From: Pseudomonadota bacterium
GTDB lineage: Bacteria; Pseudomonadota; Alphaproteobacteria; Sphingomonadales; Sphingomonadaceae
Assembly: GCA_023400405.1 (NCBI GenBank)
Contig: JAEXFD010000055.1
Span: forward strand, 62,001-126,000
Direction of reading: 5' to 3'
Length of the DNA: 64,000 bases
The notes under the pieces are model-generated. The model saw only the letters and a program-made list of their open reading frames with translations. It did no database searches and was not told where the DNA came from. Both the position numbers and the translations under genes were made by a program. Below, in pieces: positions 57,916 to 64,000 of the stretch (within the stretch, counting starts at the first letter, position 1; each line of letters starts with the position of its first letter).

Positions 57916-59040
57916 CTATTCCGCCGCCACTGCCCGCGCCGCATCGTTGGTCTCGATCTCCGCCGCCTTGGCTTCGACCAGCCGGACGATGTGATCGAGC
58001 ATGTCCTCGCTCGATACGGTGTGATCGGTGACGCCCGACAGATACACCATGTGCTTGCCGTTGCCGCCGCCGGTAAGGCCGATATCGGTCTCGCGCGCCT
58101 CGCCGGGGCCGTTGACCACGCAGCCGAGCACGGAAAGCGACATCGGCGTGCGGATGTGCTGGAGCCGCTCTTCGAGCGCCTGGACGGTGCGGATCACGTC
58201 GAAGCCCTGGCGCGCGCAGCTCGGGCACGAGACGACGCGGACGCCGCGGTTGCGGATGCCGAGCGCCTTGAGGATCTCGAAGCCGACGCGCACTTCCTCT
58301 TCCGGCTCGGCCGAGAGGCTGACGCGGATCGTGTCGCCGATGCCGAACCAGAGCAGGCTGCCGATGCCGATCGCGCTCTTCACCGTACCACCAACGAAGC
58401 CGCCTGCCTCGGTGATGCCGAGGTGCAGCGGGCAATCGACGGCGTCGGCGAGCTGCTGATAGGCGGCGACCGCGAGGAACACGTCGCTGGCCTTCACCGC
58501 CACCTTGAATTCGTGGAAGTCGCGGTCCTGGAGCAGCTTGATGTGGTCGAGCGCGCTCTCGACCAGCGCCTCCGGGCACGGCTCGCCATATTTCTCGAGC
58601 AGATCCTTTTCGAGGCTGCCGGCATTGACGCCGATGCGGATCGCGCAGCCATTGGCCTTGGCGGCGTTGACGACTTCGTTGACGCGATCGGCGCTGCCGA
58701 TATTGCCCGGGTTGATGCGCAGGCAGGCGGCGCCGGCATCGGCGGCTTCTAGCGCGCGCTTATAGTGGAAATGGATGTCCGCGACGATCGGCACGCGCGC
58801 GGCGCGGACGATCTGCTTGAGCGCAGCGGTGCTTTCCACGTCCGGGCAGGAGACGCGGATGATGTCCACGCCCGCATCCTCGCAGCGGCGGATCTGGTCG
58901 ATCGTCGCGCGCGCGTCGGAGGTCGCGGTGTTGGTCATCGTCTGCACCGTCACCGGCGCATCGCCGCCGACGGGAACGTTGCCCACCATGATCTGGCGGC
59001 TCGGGCGGCGCGCGATATCGCGCCAGGGACGTACGGACAT
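57916..59040 (-). CDS. ispG: 4-hydroxy-3-methylbut-2-en-1-yl diphosphate synthase (flavodoxin)
   Basis: [4Fe-4S] enzyme of the methylerythritol phosphate pathway that converts MEcPP to HMBPP, making isoprenoid precursors for quinones, carotenoids and the like. The 374-residue protein has the TIM barrel (PVTVQTMTNTATSDARATIDQI, VPIVADIHFHYKRALEA) and the cluster ligands CPSCARQGFDV and LGCVVNGPGEA in the C-terminal domain. Start chosen at MSVRPWRDIARRPSRQIMVG. First gene of the run that continues into vapB. Confidence 0.98.
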   Translation of the reverse strand: MSVRPWRDIARRPSRQIMVGNVPVGGDAPVTVQTMTNTATSDARATIDQIRRCEDAGVDIIRVSCPDVESTAALKQIVRAARVPIVADIHFHYKRALEAADAGAACLRINPGNIGSADRVNEVVNAAKANGCAIRIGVNAGSLEKDLLEKYGEPCPEALVESALDHIKLLQDRDFHEFKVAVKASDVFLAVAAYQQLADAVDCPLHLGITEAGGFVGGTVKSAIGIGSLLWFGIGDTIRVSLSAEPEEEVRVGFEILKALGIRNRGVRVVSCPSCARQGFDVIRTVQALEERLQHIRTPMSLSVLGCVVNGPGEARETDIGLTGGGNGKHMVYLSGVTDHTVSSEDMLDHIVRLVEAKAAEIETNDAARAVAAE

Positions 59041-59096
59041 GAAGACTCTCTCGCTTTGCGCCCGCCTATAGCGCTTCGGCGGCCGGGGCGCGAGCT

Positions 59097-61067
59097 TCAG
59101 ATGAGGATGTCCTCGGGTCGATTGAACCAGCGCGTCTGCCGCGTCGCCTCCAGGCTGCCATGCGCGTCGAAGCGCTTGAGGTCGCCGAAATCGAGGCCCG
59201 TCGCCGCTTCGACCGCGGCGATCGTGGTCTGGATCTTGCGCGAACGGATTTCCTCGAGCGTATAGGGCTTGAGGCCGGAGAAGATCTTCGCCTCGTACAG
59301 CGCCTGCACATAATCGGTCTGGCCGTTGATGAAGGCGGCGGCGGCGATCGTCGTCGCGGTCTTCTGGAGCACCGCGATCTTCCAGAAGGACAGCGGAACG
59401 CGCCACGGTCCGCCCTTGCGCGCCTTGCCGTAGAACGGATCGTTGTCGCGATAGATCGGGCCGGTGAACACGGTCACGCGCTTCTCGCTGATCTGCGCGC
59501 GATCGAGGACGTAATCCTCCAGATCGCCCCAATCGACATCGTTATAGGCCTGGACCTGCGGCGCGGCATTGGTGAAGTGGAACGTGTCCTGCATGCCGCG
59601 CCTCGCATCGGCGGCCTTGCCCGCGGCATCGCGCGCGTCGCTCCAGCACGGATCGAGCAGCCGGACCATGTGGCCGCGGCTGAAATAGACGCGCTCCGGC
59701 GCCTTCTTGTCGGACGAGGAATAGAATTCGTCGTCAGACTGATATTTGGCGTCGATTCGCGGATCGGGGCGCCACTTGTTCTCGCGCGTCACCGGCTGGA
59801 GCTTCAGCCCGTCGATGTTCACCGCGGTGATCAGCGGGAAGCGCCGCTCGGCATGGATGACCGAGGAATAATGGAAATAGCGCAGCTCGTGCCCCGATGC
59901 GTCGAGCAGCGGCGCGGCGACGCCTTGCTCCGCGAGCTTGGCGTAGATCGCGTCGAGCGGCAGCGGCACCGAGAGGAAATCGGAGTCATAGCCGCCGGCA
60001 TCCGCCCAGCGGCTCGGCTTGAACGGCGCGGATTGTTCGGGCGGGGCGCCGTCGCCGGTCGCGACGCGCGGCTCGCCGATCGGCGGGAAGCCGAGCGCGC
60101 GGCTGAGCAGATCGAGCGCGAGCCCGGCGTTGCGGTCCTCGAAGCGGTGGCGCTCGAGCAGGTTGAAGATCGCGCTGATCCGCACGCCTTCATTGGCGAG
60201 CCATTCGCCGCCGCTGGCCTTTCCGGGCGGCGCGGGCACCGCCTTGTGATGAAGCGCGACCACCTGCCATTGATCGTTGAACACCGGCGAGCCCGAGGAG
60301 CCGGGCTCGGTATCGGTCGAATAATGGATGAAACGCGTGAGATCGACTTCGACCTCGGCGGGCTCGAGCTTGACGATCTGGCTGGCATGGATCGCGATCT
60401 GCTTGGGCTGGCCGTTGGGATGCTGGATCGCGGTGACCCATTCGCCGTCCACCGTCTTTCCCGGAAGCGGGATCAGCGGCAGCCAACCGTAGCGATCGAG
60501 CGGCACCCCGGACGCAGCGAGCGGCGCCACCGCGACCAGTGTGAAATCGAGCTCGGCGCTGGTGAAGAACAGGCTGTGCGGATCGAGATTGAACGGCGCC
60601 GGATCCTTCACCACACCGTCGAGATCATGCTCGTAGCCGAACTCTGCGACGCATTGCGCCGCCTCGCTGGTGCCGGCGATGACGTGGTTGTTGGTAAGGA
60701 GCAGCCGCGGGCCGACCAGGAAGCCAGTGCCATAGGCCATGCCGCCGTCCATCGGCAGCTTGATCCGGCACACCGCATCGGCGCAGCGCCGGCCGCGATC
60801 GAGGAAGTTGATCGAGAGCAGGTCGCTTTCGCCGATGATCCGTTCATAGCCATTGGGATCGCTGCGCGGGCTTTCGGCGAGGCCCAGCCGCATCGGCAGG
60901 CTGGGGTCTTCCTGGGCGAGCTCGCGGCGATCGCGTCGTGCCGCCGGCGGCACCATCGCCTTGCGCCGTTCGAGCGCCTTGTCGATCGCAAGGCTGAGCG
61001 ACGGATCGGTGGTGGCGATCGGCTGGGCTGCCGCGCCGAAAAGGGCTTCCTGCTCGTCTCCGTTCAC
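59097..61067 (-). CDS. Trypsin-like serine protease fused to a DNA/RNA non-specific endonuclease
   Basis: 656-residue two-domain protein without a signal peptide, so it is probably cytoplasmic. Residues 75-310 form a chymotrypsin-fold protease with catalytic triad His128 (LLTNNHVIAG), Asp174 (AELDFTLVAV) and Ser258 (PGSSGSPVFN). Residues 355-650 form a NUC-type endonuclease with the RGHM motif at 464-467 (His466, general base) and the metal-binding Asn500 in HFTNAAPQ with Glu517 in LEDYV. Residues 1-75 are a charged, probably disordered N-terminus, and a linker of about 40 residues joins the domains. Such fusions occur in some bacteria but are not characterised to my knowledge. Monocistronic; upstream on the other strand is a secreted S1/P1 nuclease. 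Confidence 0.9.
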   Translation of the reverse strand: MNGDEQEALFGAAAQPIATTDPSLSLAIDKALERRKAMVPPAARRDRRELAQEDPSLPMRLGLAESPRSDPNGYERIIGESDLLSINFLDRGRRCADAVCRIKLPMDGGMAYGTGFLVGPRLLLTNNHVIAGTSEAAQCVAEFGYEHDLDGVVKDPAPFNLDPHSLFFTSAELDFTLVAVAPLAASGVPLDRYGWLPLIPLPGKTVDGEWVTAIQHPNGQPKQIAIHASQIVKLEPAEVEVDLTRFIHYSTDTEPGSSGSPVFNDQWQVVALHHKAVPAPPGKASGGEWLANEGVRISAIFNLLERHRFEDRNAGLALDLLSRALGFPPIGEPRVATGDGAPPEQSAPFKPSRWADAGGYDSDFLSVPLPLDAIYAKLAEQGVAAPLLDASGHELRYFHYSSVIHAERRFPLITAVNIDGLKLQPVTRENKWRPDPRIDAKYQSDDEFYSSSDKKAPERVYFSRGHMVRLLDPCWSDARDAAGKAADARRGMQDTFHFTNAAPQVQAYNDVDWGDLEDYVLDRAQISEKRVTVFTGPIYRDNDPFYGKARKGGPWRVPLSFWKIAVLQKTATTIAAAAFINGQTDYVQALYEAKIFSGLKPYTLEEIRSRKIQTTIAAVEAATGLDFGDLKRFDAHGSLEATRQTRWFNRPEDILI

Positions 61068-61231
61068 AATCCCTTCCCCCTTCAGGTTGGCATGCGAGCG
61101 GCCCGTTCTTTGGCGGCGATCATAACGCAGAAACGGCGCGGAGACGATGCCCTAGCGGCATTGCCGATCCGACAAGTTGCGAGGCGCGCTCGCCGCTCCT
61201 AGGGAAATTGAAACACAGTCGGAGTCGCTCG

Positions 61232-62071
61232 ATGCGTCGTTTCCTCGTCCTGCTCGCCGCGCTGATCGGCTTCGCTGCCCCCGCCCAGGCCTATTGGGAA
61301 TATGGCCACCAGACCGTCGCGGCGATCGCCTGGCGCAACGTCACGCCGGCGACGCGCGCGGCGATCACCCGCCTGCTCCACCACACCGACCTGCTCAAGA
61401 CTGAGGGCTGCCCCGCCTCGACGATCGCCGATGCGGCAATCTGGGCCGATTGCATCAAGAAGCTCGGCCCCGACTGGCGCTATGCCTCGGCCTGGCATTA
61501 TCAGGACGCCGATGTCTGCAAGCCGTTCGACGTGAGCGGGCCGTGCAAGGACGGCAATTGCGTCTCGGCGCAGATCGAGCGCGACGTGAAGATCCTCAAG
61601 GAACGCAAGACGCCGCAGGTCGAGCGGGTCAAGGCGCTGGTGTTCCTCATCCACTTCGTCGGCGATATCGGCCAGCCGCTGCACGGCGCGGACCATGACG
61701 AAGACGCCGGCGGCAACAAGACGCTGGTGAGCTACGGCATCTACACCACCGACAAGCTGAACCTGCATTCGGTGTGGGACGGGCTGCTCGCCGAGCGGGC
61801 GATCACCTCGGGTCCGAACATCGTGCGCAGCTACAGCCGGGCCGAGCGCGCGGCGCTGGGCGGCGGCAGCGTCACCGATTGGGGCAAGGACAGCTGGCAG
61901 CTCGCCCGCAGCATCTATGCCGACCTCAACGGCGGAGATGCCTGCAAGCCGATCACTGGCCGGGTGGCGATTGACCAGGCAATGATCGAGAAATGGGTGC
62001 CCGAGGCGCGCCAGCAGGTGGTGAAGGGCGGGCTGCGGCTCGCCCGGCTTCTCGACGAGGCGCTGGGCTGA
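61232..62071 (+). CDS. S1/P1-type zinc-dependent nuclease
   Basis: 279-residue exported nuclease of the S1/P1 family, which cleaves single-stranded nucleic acids and 3'-nucleotides with a trinuclear zinc centre. After the signal peptide (MRRFLVLLAALIGFAAPAQA) comes YWEYGHQ: Trp22, which should become the new N-terminus or lie one residue inside it, and His26 are typical zinc ligands. Others include Asp68, His89, HFVGDIGQPLH (His141, Asp145, His151) and His179/Asp183 in NLHSVWD. The first coding base is ATG 61232; an upstream TTG at 61208 is less likely. Two hairpins follow it. Confidence 0.93.
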   Translation: MRRFLVLLAALIGFAAPAQAYWEYGHQTVAAIAWRNVTPATRAAITRLLHHTDLLKTEGCPASTIADAAIWADCIKKLGPDWRYASAWHYQDADVCKPFDVSGPCKDGNCVSAQIERDVKILKERKTPQVERVKALVFLIHFVGDIGQPLHGADHDEDAGGNKTLVSYGIYTTDKLNLHSVWDGLLAERAITSGPNIVRSYSRAERAALGGGSVTDWGKDSWQLARSIYADLNGGDACKPITGRVAIDQAMIEKWVPEARQQVVKGGLRLARLLDEALG

Positions 62072-62082
62072 AGCCGGCTAAA

Positions 62083-62173
62083 GCATTTTCAAGTTGACCG
62101 TTTACGGTCAACGACTCGGCAAATGCGGCATCGACAAATTTAGAGCGTGTTCACTGAAGGTGAAAACGCTCTA
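62083..62173. terminator. Two hairpins between convergent S1/P1 nuclease and small membrane protein genes
   Basis: The first is a perfect stem GTTGACCG/CGGTCAAC with a TTTA loop at 62093-62112, nested in GCATTT...AAATGC. The second, AGAGCGT...ACGCTCT at 62143-62173, overlaps the stop of the minus-strand gene and on that strand is followed by AAATTTG. The second is the likely terminator for the minus-strand gene, and the first may serve the nuclease gene. Neither has a long U-run. Confidence 0.6.
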
Positions 62174-62443
62174 ATCGTCGCCCCAATGGAAGGACCAGCC
62201 ACCGTCGGTCTTGGTCCAGCACAGCAGGATGAAGCCAAGCGTCAGGGGCACCAGCAGGACCAGCCAGGTGGGCCCGCGATGGTTGGCGACATTGCCGACG
62301 ATCGCCGCCGCTGTCATGAACAGCACGGTGACGAGCCAGCCCTGCCAGGTCACCGGCACGGCGCCCCAGCCGAAGGTCTTGGGGCGAAACCAATAGCCGG
62401 GGCGGACGCGCTGGCTGTTGCGATATCGGCGCACGAAGCTCAT
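62171..62443 (-). CDS. Small two-helix membrane protein of the SPFH locus
   Basis: 90-residue membrane protein with helices VTWQGWLVTVLFMTAAAIVGNVA and TWLVLLVPLTLGFILLCW and a basic N-terminus (MSFVRRYRNSQRVRPGYWFRPKTFGWGA). The start overlaps the stop of the ribbon-helix-helix gene upstream (ATGA), so it is the last gene of the operon led by the SPFH protein. No family recognised. The GWGAVP and YWFRPK segments look conserved in character. Confidence 0.82.
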   Translation of the reverse strand: MSFVRRYRNSQRVRPGYWFRPKTFGWGAVPVTWQGWLVTVLFMTAAAIVGNVANHRGPTWLVLLVPLTLGFILLCWTKTDGGWSFHWGDD

Positions 62444-62673
62444 TCGTCTCCTCCATTGGCGATCTCGTCGTCCTTCGCCTTGGGCGGCCGGCCGCGCTTG
62501 GCGCGAACCGGCTCGGCGAGCTTGACTCCGCGCCGCCCGAGCGCCTCACGCAGCAGGCATTCCAGCTGGGCATTGACGCTCCGCAGGTCGCTCGCCGCCG
62601 AGCGCTCGACCGCCGCGTAGAGTGCGGGGTCGAGACGCAAGGGAAAGGCCTTTTTCTGGGGCGGCTGCGACAC
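62440..62673 (-). CDS. Arc-like ribbon-helix-helix DNA-binding protein
   Basis: 77-residue protein with an Arc/MetJ-type fold (KKAFPLRLDPALYAAVERSAASDLRSVNAQLECLLREAL, about residues 9-47) and a basic C-terminal AT-hook-like tail (VRAKRGRPPKAKDDE, containing GRPPK). Start is a GTG at 62671-62673 with AAGG about 8 nt upstream; the ATG frame further upstream overlaps the SPFH gene and lacks a ribosome site. Possibly autoregulates the operon. Confidence 0.82.
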   Translation of the reverse strand: MSQPPQKKAFPLRLDPALYAAVERSAASDLRSVNAQLECLLREALGRRGVKLAEPVRAKRGRPPKAKDDEIANGGDE

Positions 62674-62695
62674 GGTTACGCCTTGCCGATGCTGC

Positions 62696-63601
62696 TCATT
62701 GATAGAGCGAGCCCGCATTGACCACCGGCTGGGTGTCACGCTCGCCGCACAGCACGACCATCAGGTTGGAGACCATCGCGGCGCGGCGCTCGTCGTCGAG
62801 CTCGACGACATTCTTGGCCGAAAGCTGGTCGAGCGCCATCTCGACCATGCCGACCGCGCCTTCGACCAACGTCTGGCGGGCGGCAACCACGGCCTGGGCC
62901 TGCTGGCGGCGCAGCATCGCCCCGGCGATCTCCTGGGCATAGGCCAGGTGCGTGAAGCCGCACTCGTCGACGGTGATCCCCGCGACGCGCAGCCGCGCGA
63001 TCAGCTCCTGGCGCAGCTCGACGCCGACCTGATCATGGTTGCCGCGCAGCGTCACTTCCTGATGCTCGAAATCGTCATAGGGGTAGCGCGAACCGATGGT
63101 ACGCACCGCCGCCTCGATCTGGACGTTCACGAACGCCTTGTAGTCGTCGACATCGAACAGCGCCTGAGCGGTGTCGGTCACGCGCCAGACCACCTGCGCC
63201 GCCATCTCGATCGGATTGCCGCGGAGGTCGTTCACCTTGATGCGCTCCGAAATGATGTTGTTGGCGCGCACCGAGACCTTCTTCTTGCCCATCCACGGCC
63301 AGGTCCAGCGCAACCCCGTCGTGCGATCGGTGCCGCGATAATCGCCGAACAGGGTGATCACCACTGCCTGATTGGGCTGGAGCAGATAGAAGCCGCACAG
63401 CACGAACAGCGCGACGAAGACCGCCGCGACCAGCCAGCCGACCACCACCCCGTCCGCGAGCCGGTCGATCTGGGTGATCGCCCCCACGATCGCGGCGAGC
63501 GAGACCGCCAGGACCAGCAGCATGCCATAGCCGCTCGCCGTGCTGGCGGGCCGCTCCTCGCTCTGGCGCAGGGCCGGTGCGGCGCTACGAACGTCGGTCA
63601 T
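62696..63601 (-). CDS. SPFH-domain (stomatin/prohibitin-like) membrane protein
   Basis: 301-residue protein with two closely spaced membrane helices at about residues 27-47 and 55-75 and then an SPFH/band-7 domain (LLQPNQAVVITLFGDYRGTDRTTGLRWTWPWMGKKKVSVRANNIISERIKVNDLRGNPIEMAAQVVWRVTD, and DDYKAFVNVQIEAAVRTIGSRYPYDDFE). A C-terminal helix (AMLRRQQAQAVVAARQTLVEGAVGMVEMAL) may oligomerise. The start at 63601 has GGAGG 5 nt upstream; an ATG at 63604 abuts it too closely. Homologous proteins organise membrane microdomains. Leads an operon with an RHH protein and a small membrane protein. Confidence 0.93.
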   Translation of the reverse strand: MTDVRSAAPALRQSEERPASTASGYGMLLVLAVSLAAIVGAITQIDRLADGVVVGWLVAAVFVALFVLCGFYLLQPNQAVVITLFGDYRGTDRTTGLRWTWPWMGKKKVSVRANNIISERIKVNDLRGNPIEMAAQVVWRVTDTAQALFDVDDYKAFVNVQIEAAVRTIGSRYPYDDFEHQEVTLRGNHDQVGVELRQELIARLRVAGITVDECGFTHLAYAQEIAGAMLRRQQAQAVVAARQTLVEGAVGMVEMALDQLSAKNVVELDDERRAAMVSNLMVVLCGERDTQPVVNAGSLYQ

Positions 63602-63620
63602 CATTGCCTCCCATAATTAT

Positions 63621-63637
63621 GATATCTTATTTATATC
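63621..63637. promoter_or_regulatory. AT-rich inverted repeat upstream of the SPFH operon
   Basis: GATAT-N7-ATATC in the AT-rich gap between the divergent SPFH and MerR genes. It is likely part of the SPFH operon promoter or a repressor site for the RHH protein encoded in the same operon. Assignment to a regulator is inference only. Confidence 0.4.
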
Positions 63638-63677
63638 GATTCTGCGGGTGGCGCAAGATGCAGATTCCGCTTGCGGC

Positions 63678-63690
63678 TGACGCAGCGTCA
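63678..63690. promoter_or_regulatory. TGACGC-A-GCGTCA palindrome upstream of the MerR gene
   Basis: Perfect 13-bp dyad located 17 nt before the MerR start codon, between TTGCGG (63671-63676) and TGTTAG (63693-63698). MerR proteins bind dyads lying between the -35 and -10 elements, so it may be this regulator's operator. Confidence 0.5.
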
Positions 63691-63707
63691 ACTGTTAGCC
63701 CAGCGTC

Positions 63708-64000
63708 ATGGCAACGACTCTCGACATCACCGACGTCGCCCGGCTGACCGGCCTCAGCCCGCGGGCGCTGCGCTTCTACGAGGCGCGCGGGCTCGTTCGC
63801 CCGCTGCGGACCGCCGCCGGACGACGCGTGTTCGGTCCGGCCGAGCTTCAGCGGCTCAACGACATCGTGGTGCTCAAGCGCGCCGGCTTCAGCCTCACCG
63901 CGATCAGCGGGATGCTCGGCGATCGGCCGTCCGACCTTGCCCGGCTGGTCGAAACCCAGCTCCGCGCCGTCGAGGCGCAGGCCGCGGCCTTGGCCGAATC
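63708..64000 (+). CDS. MerR-family transcriptional regulator (3' end cut by window)
   Basis: First 97 residues of a MerR-type regulator: the winged-helix domain DITDVARLTGLSPRALRFYEARGLVRPLRTAAGRRVFGPAELQRLNDIVVLKRAGFSLTAISGML, with the beginning of the dimerisation helix (LVETQLRAVEAQAAALAES). The effector-binding part is beyond the window. ATG at 63708. Divergent from the SPFH operon, so it may control it, with a dyad (63678-63690) in the likely promoter spacer. Confidence 0.93.
   Translation, partial: MATTLDITDVARLTGLSPRALRFYEARGLVRPLRTAAGRRVFGPAELQRLNDIVVLKRAGFSLTAISGMLGDRPSDLARLVETQLRAVEAQAAALAE

Noticed and set aside
1..64000. tRNA, rRNA, CRISPR arrays, insertion sequences or prophage
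   Set aside because: Read through the gaps between genes without finding cloverleaf sequences, regularly spaced repeats, transposases or phage gene blocks. A tRNA search tool would be decisive for very short gaps.

Overview
The window is a contiguous, very GC-rich chromosomal segment that looks like Sphingomonas or a close relative (Alphaproteobacteria, Sphingomonadaceae). This is inferred from the gene set: an ATP12-type F1-ATPase chaperone, a DUF3297 protein, a long TonB-dependent receptor, secreted EF-hand proteins, YR-rich and glycine-zipper envelope proteins, a LytTR sensor/regulator pair, and dispersed palindromes built on the half-sequence CGTTCGCCCTGAGC. I found no tRNA or rRNA gene, no insertion sequence, no prophage block and no CRISPR array. 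About 74 protein genes are supported. Almost all other long open frames are antisense or off-frame shadows typical of GC-rich DNA.

Layout. 0-7 kb: a truncated OmpR-type regulator, an EF-hand protein, a zinc-type cation exporter, a HAD phosphatase, a cupin protein, tgt (queuosine), a cell wall hydrolase and small exported proteins. 7-12 kb: a membrane protein, recN with a LexA-type box in front, bamD, a mannose-6-phosphate isomerase homologue and a glycine-zipper protein. 12-19 kb: lipoprotein, fluC, an RluA pseudouridine synthase, a HAD hydrolase with a small membrane protein and ATP12, DUF1428, gmk. 19-26 kb: ligA, a TonB-dependent receptor with a strong terminator, then a coupled histidine kinase/LytTR regulator. 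26-30 kb: a divergent marR / Tet(X)-like monooxygenase pair around two operator palindromes, a Tat-type metallo-hydrolase and a PEP-mutase family enzyme. 30-36 kb: DUF3297, a cNMP/thioredoxin-fold/thioredoxin-reductase fusion, an EVE protein, a terminase-small-subunit-like gene with a LexA-type box upstream, a large stem-loop element, and a metzincin coupled to a lipoprotein. 36-45 kb: typA/bipA, an FMN reductase, a frameshifted zincin gene, two lipoproteins, an M61 peptidase and a TelA/XpaC pair. 45-55 kb: CysQ-like phosphatase, pmbA, ubiA, EF-hand protein, rsmE, an isoprenylcysteine-methyltransferase-like protein, a second M61 peptidase, ppa, DUF1345. 55-64 kb: a seven-gene minus-strand run (ispG-vapB-vapC-EamA-GNAT-SMR-TfoX), a trypsin-like protease/nonspecific nuclease fusion, a secreted S1/P1 nuclease, and an SPFH / ribbon-helix-helix / small membrane protein operon divergent from a MerR regulator cut by the window end.

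Most of the segment is housekeeping: DNA repair, tRNA and rRNA modification, outer-membrane assembly, isoprenoid and ubiquinone synthesis. The most unusual items are the protease-nuclease fusion, the gene behind a LexA-type box at 34.2 kb, the Tet(X)-like enzyme with its paired operators, the CxxC-less reductase fusion, the frameshifted zincin and the compound stem-loop element at 35 kb. No computation or database search was run. Family calls come from motifs read in the translations, and coordinates of starts were chosen from Shine-Dalgarno spacing and signal-peptide position.
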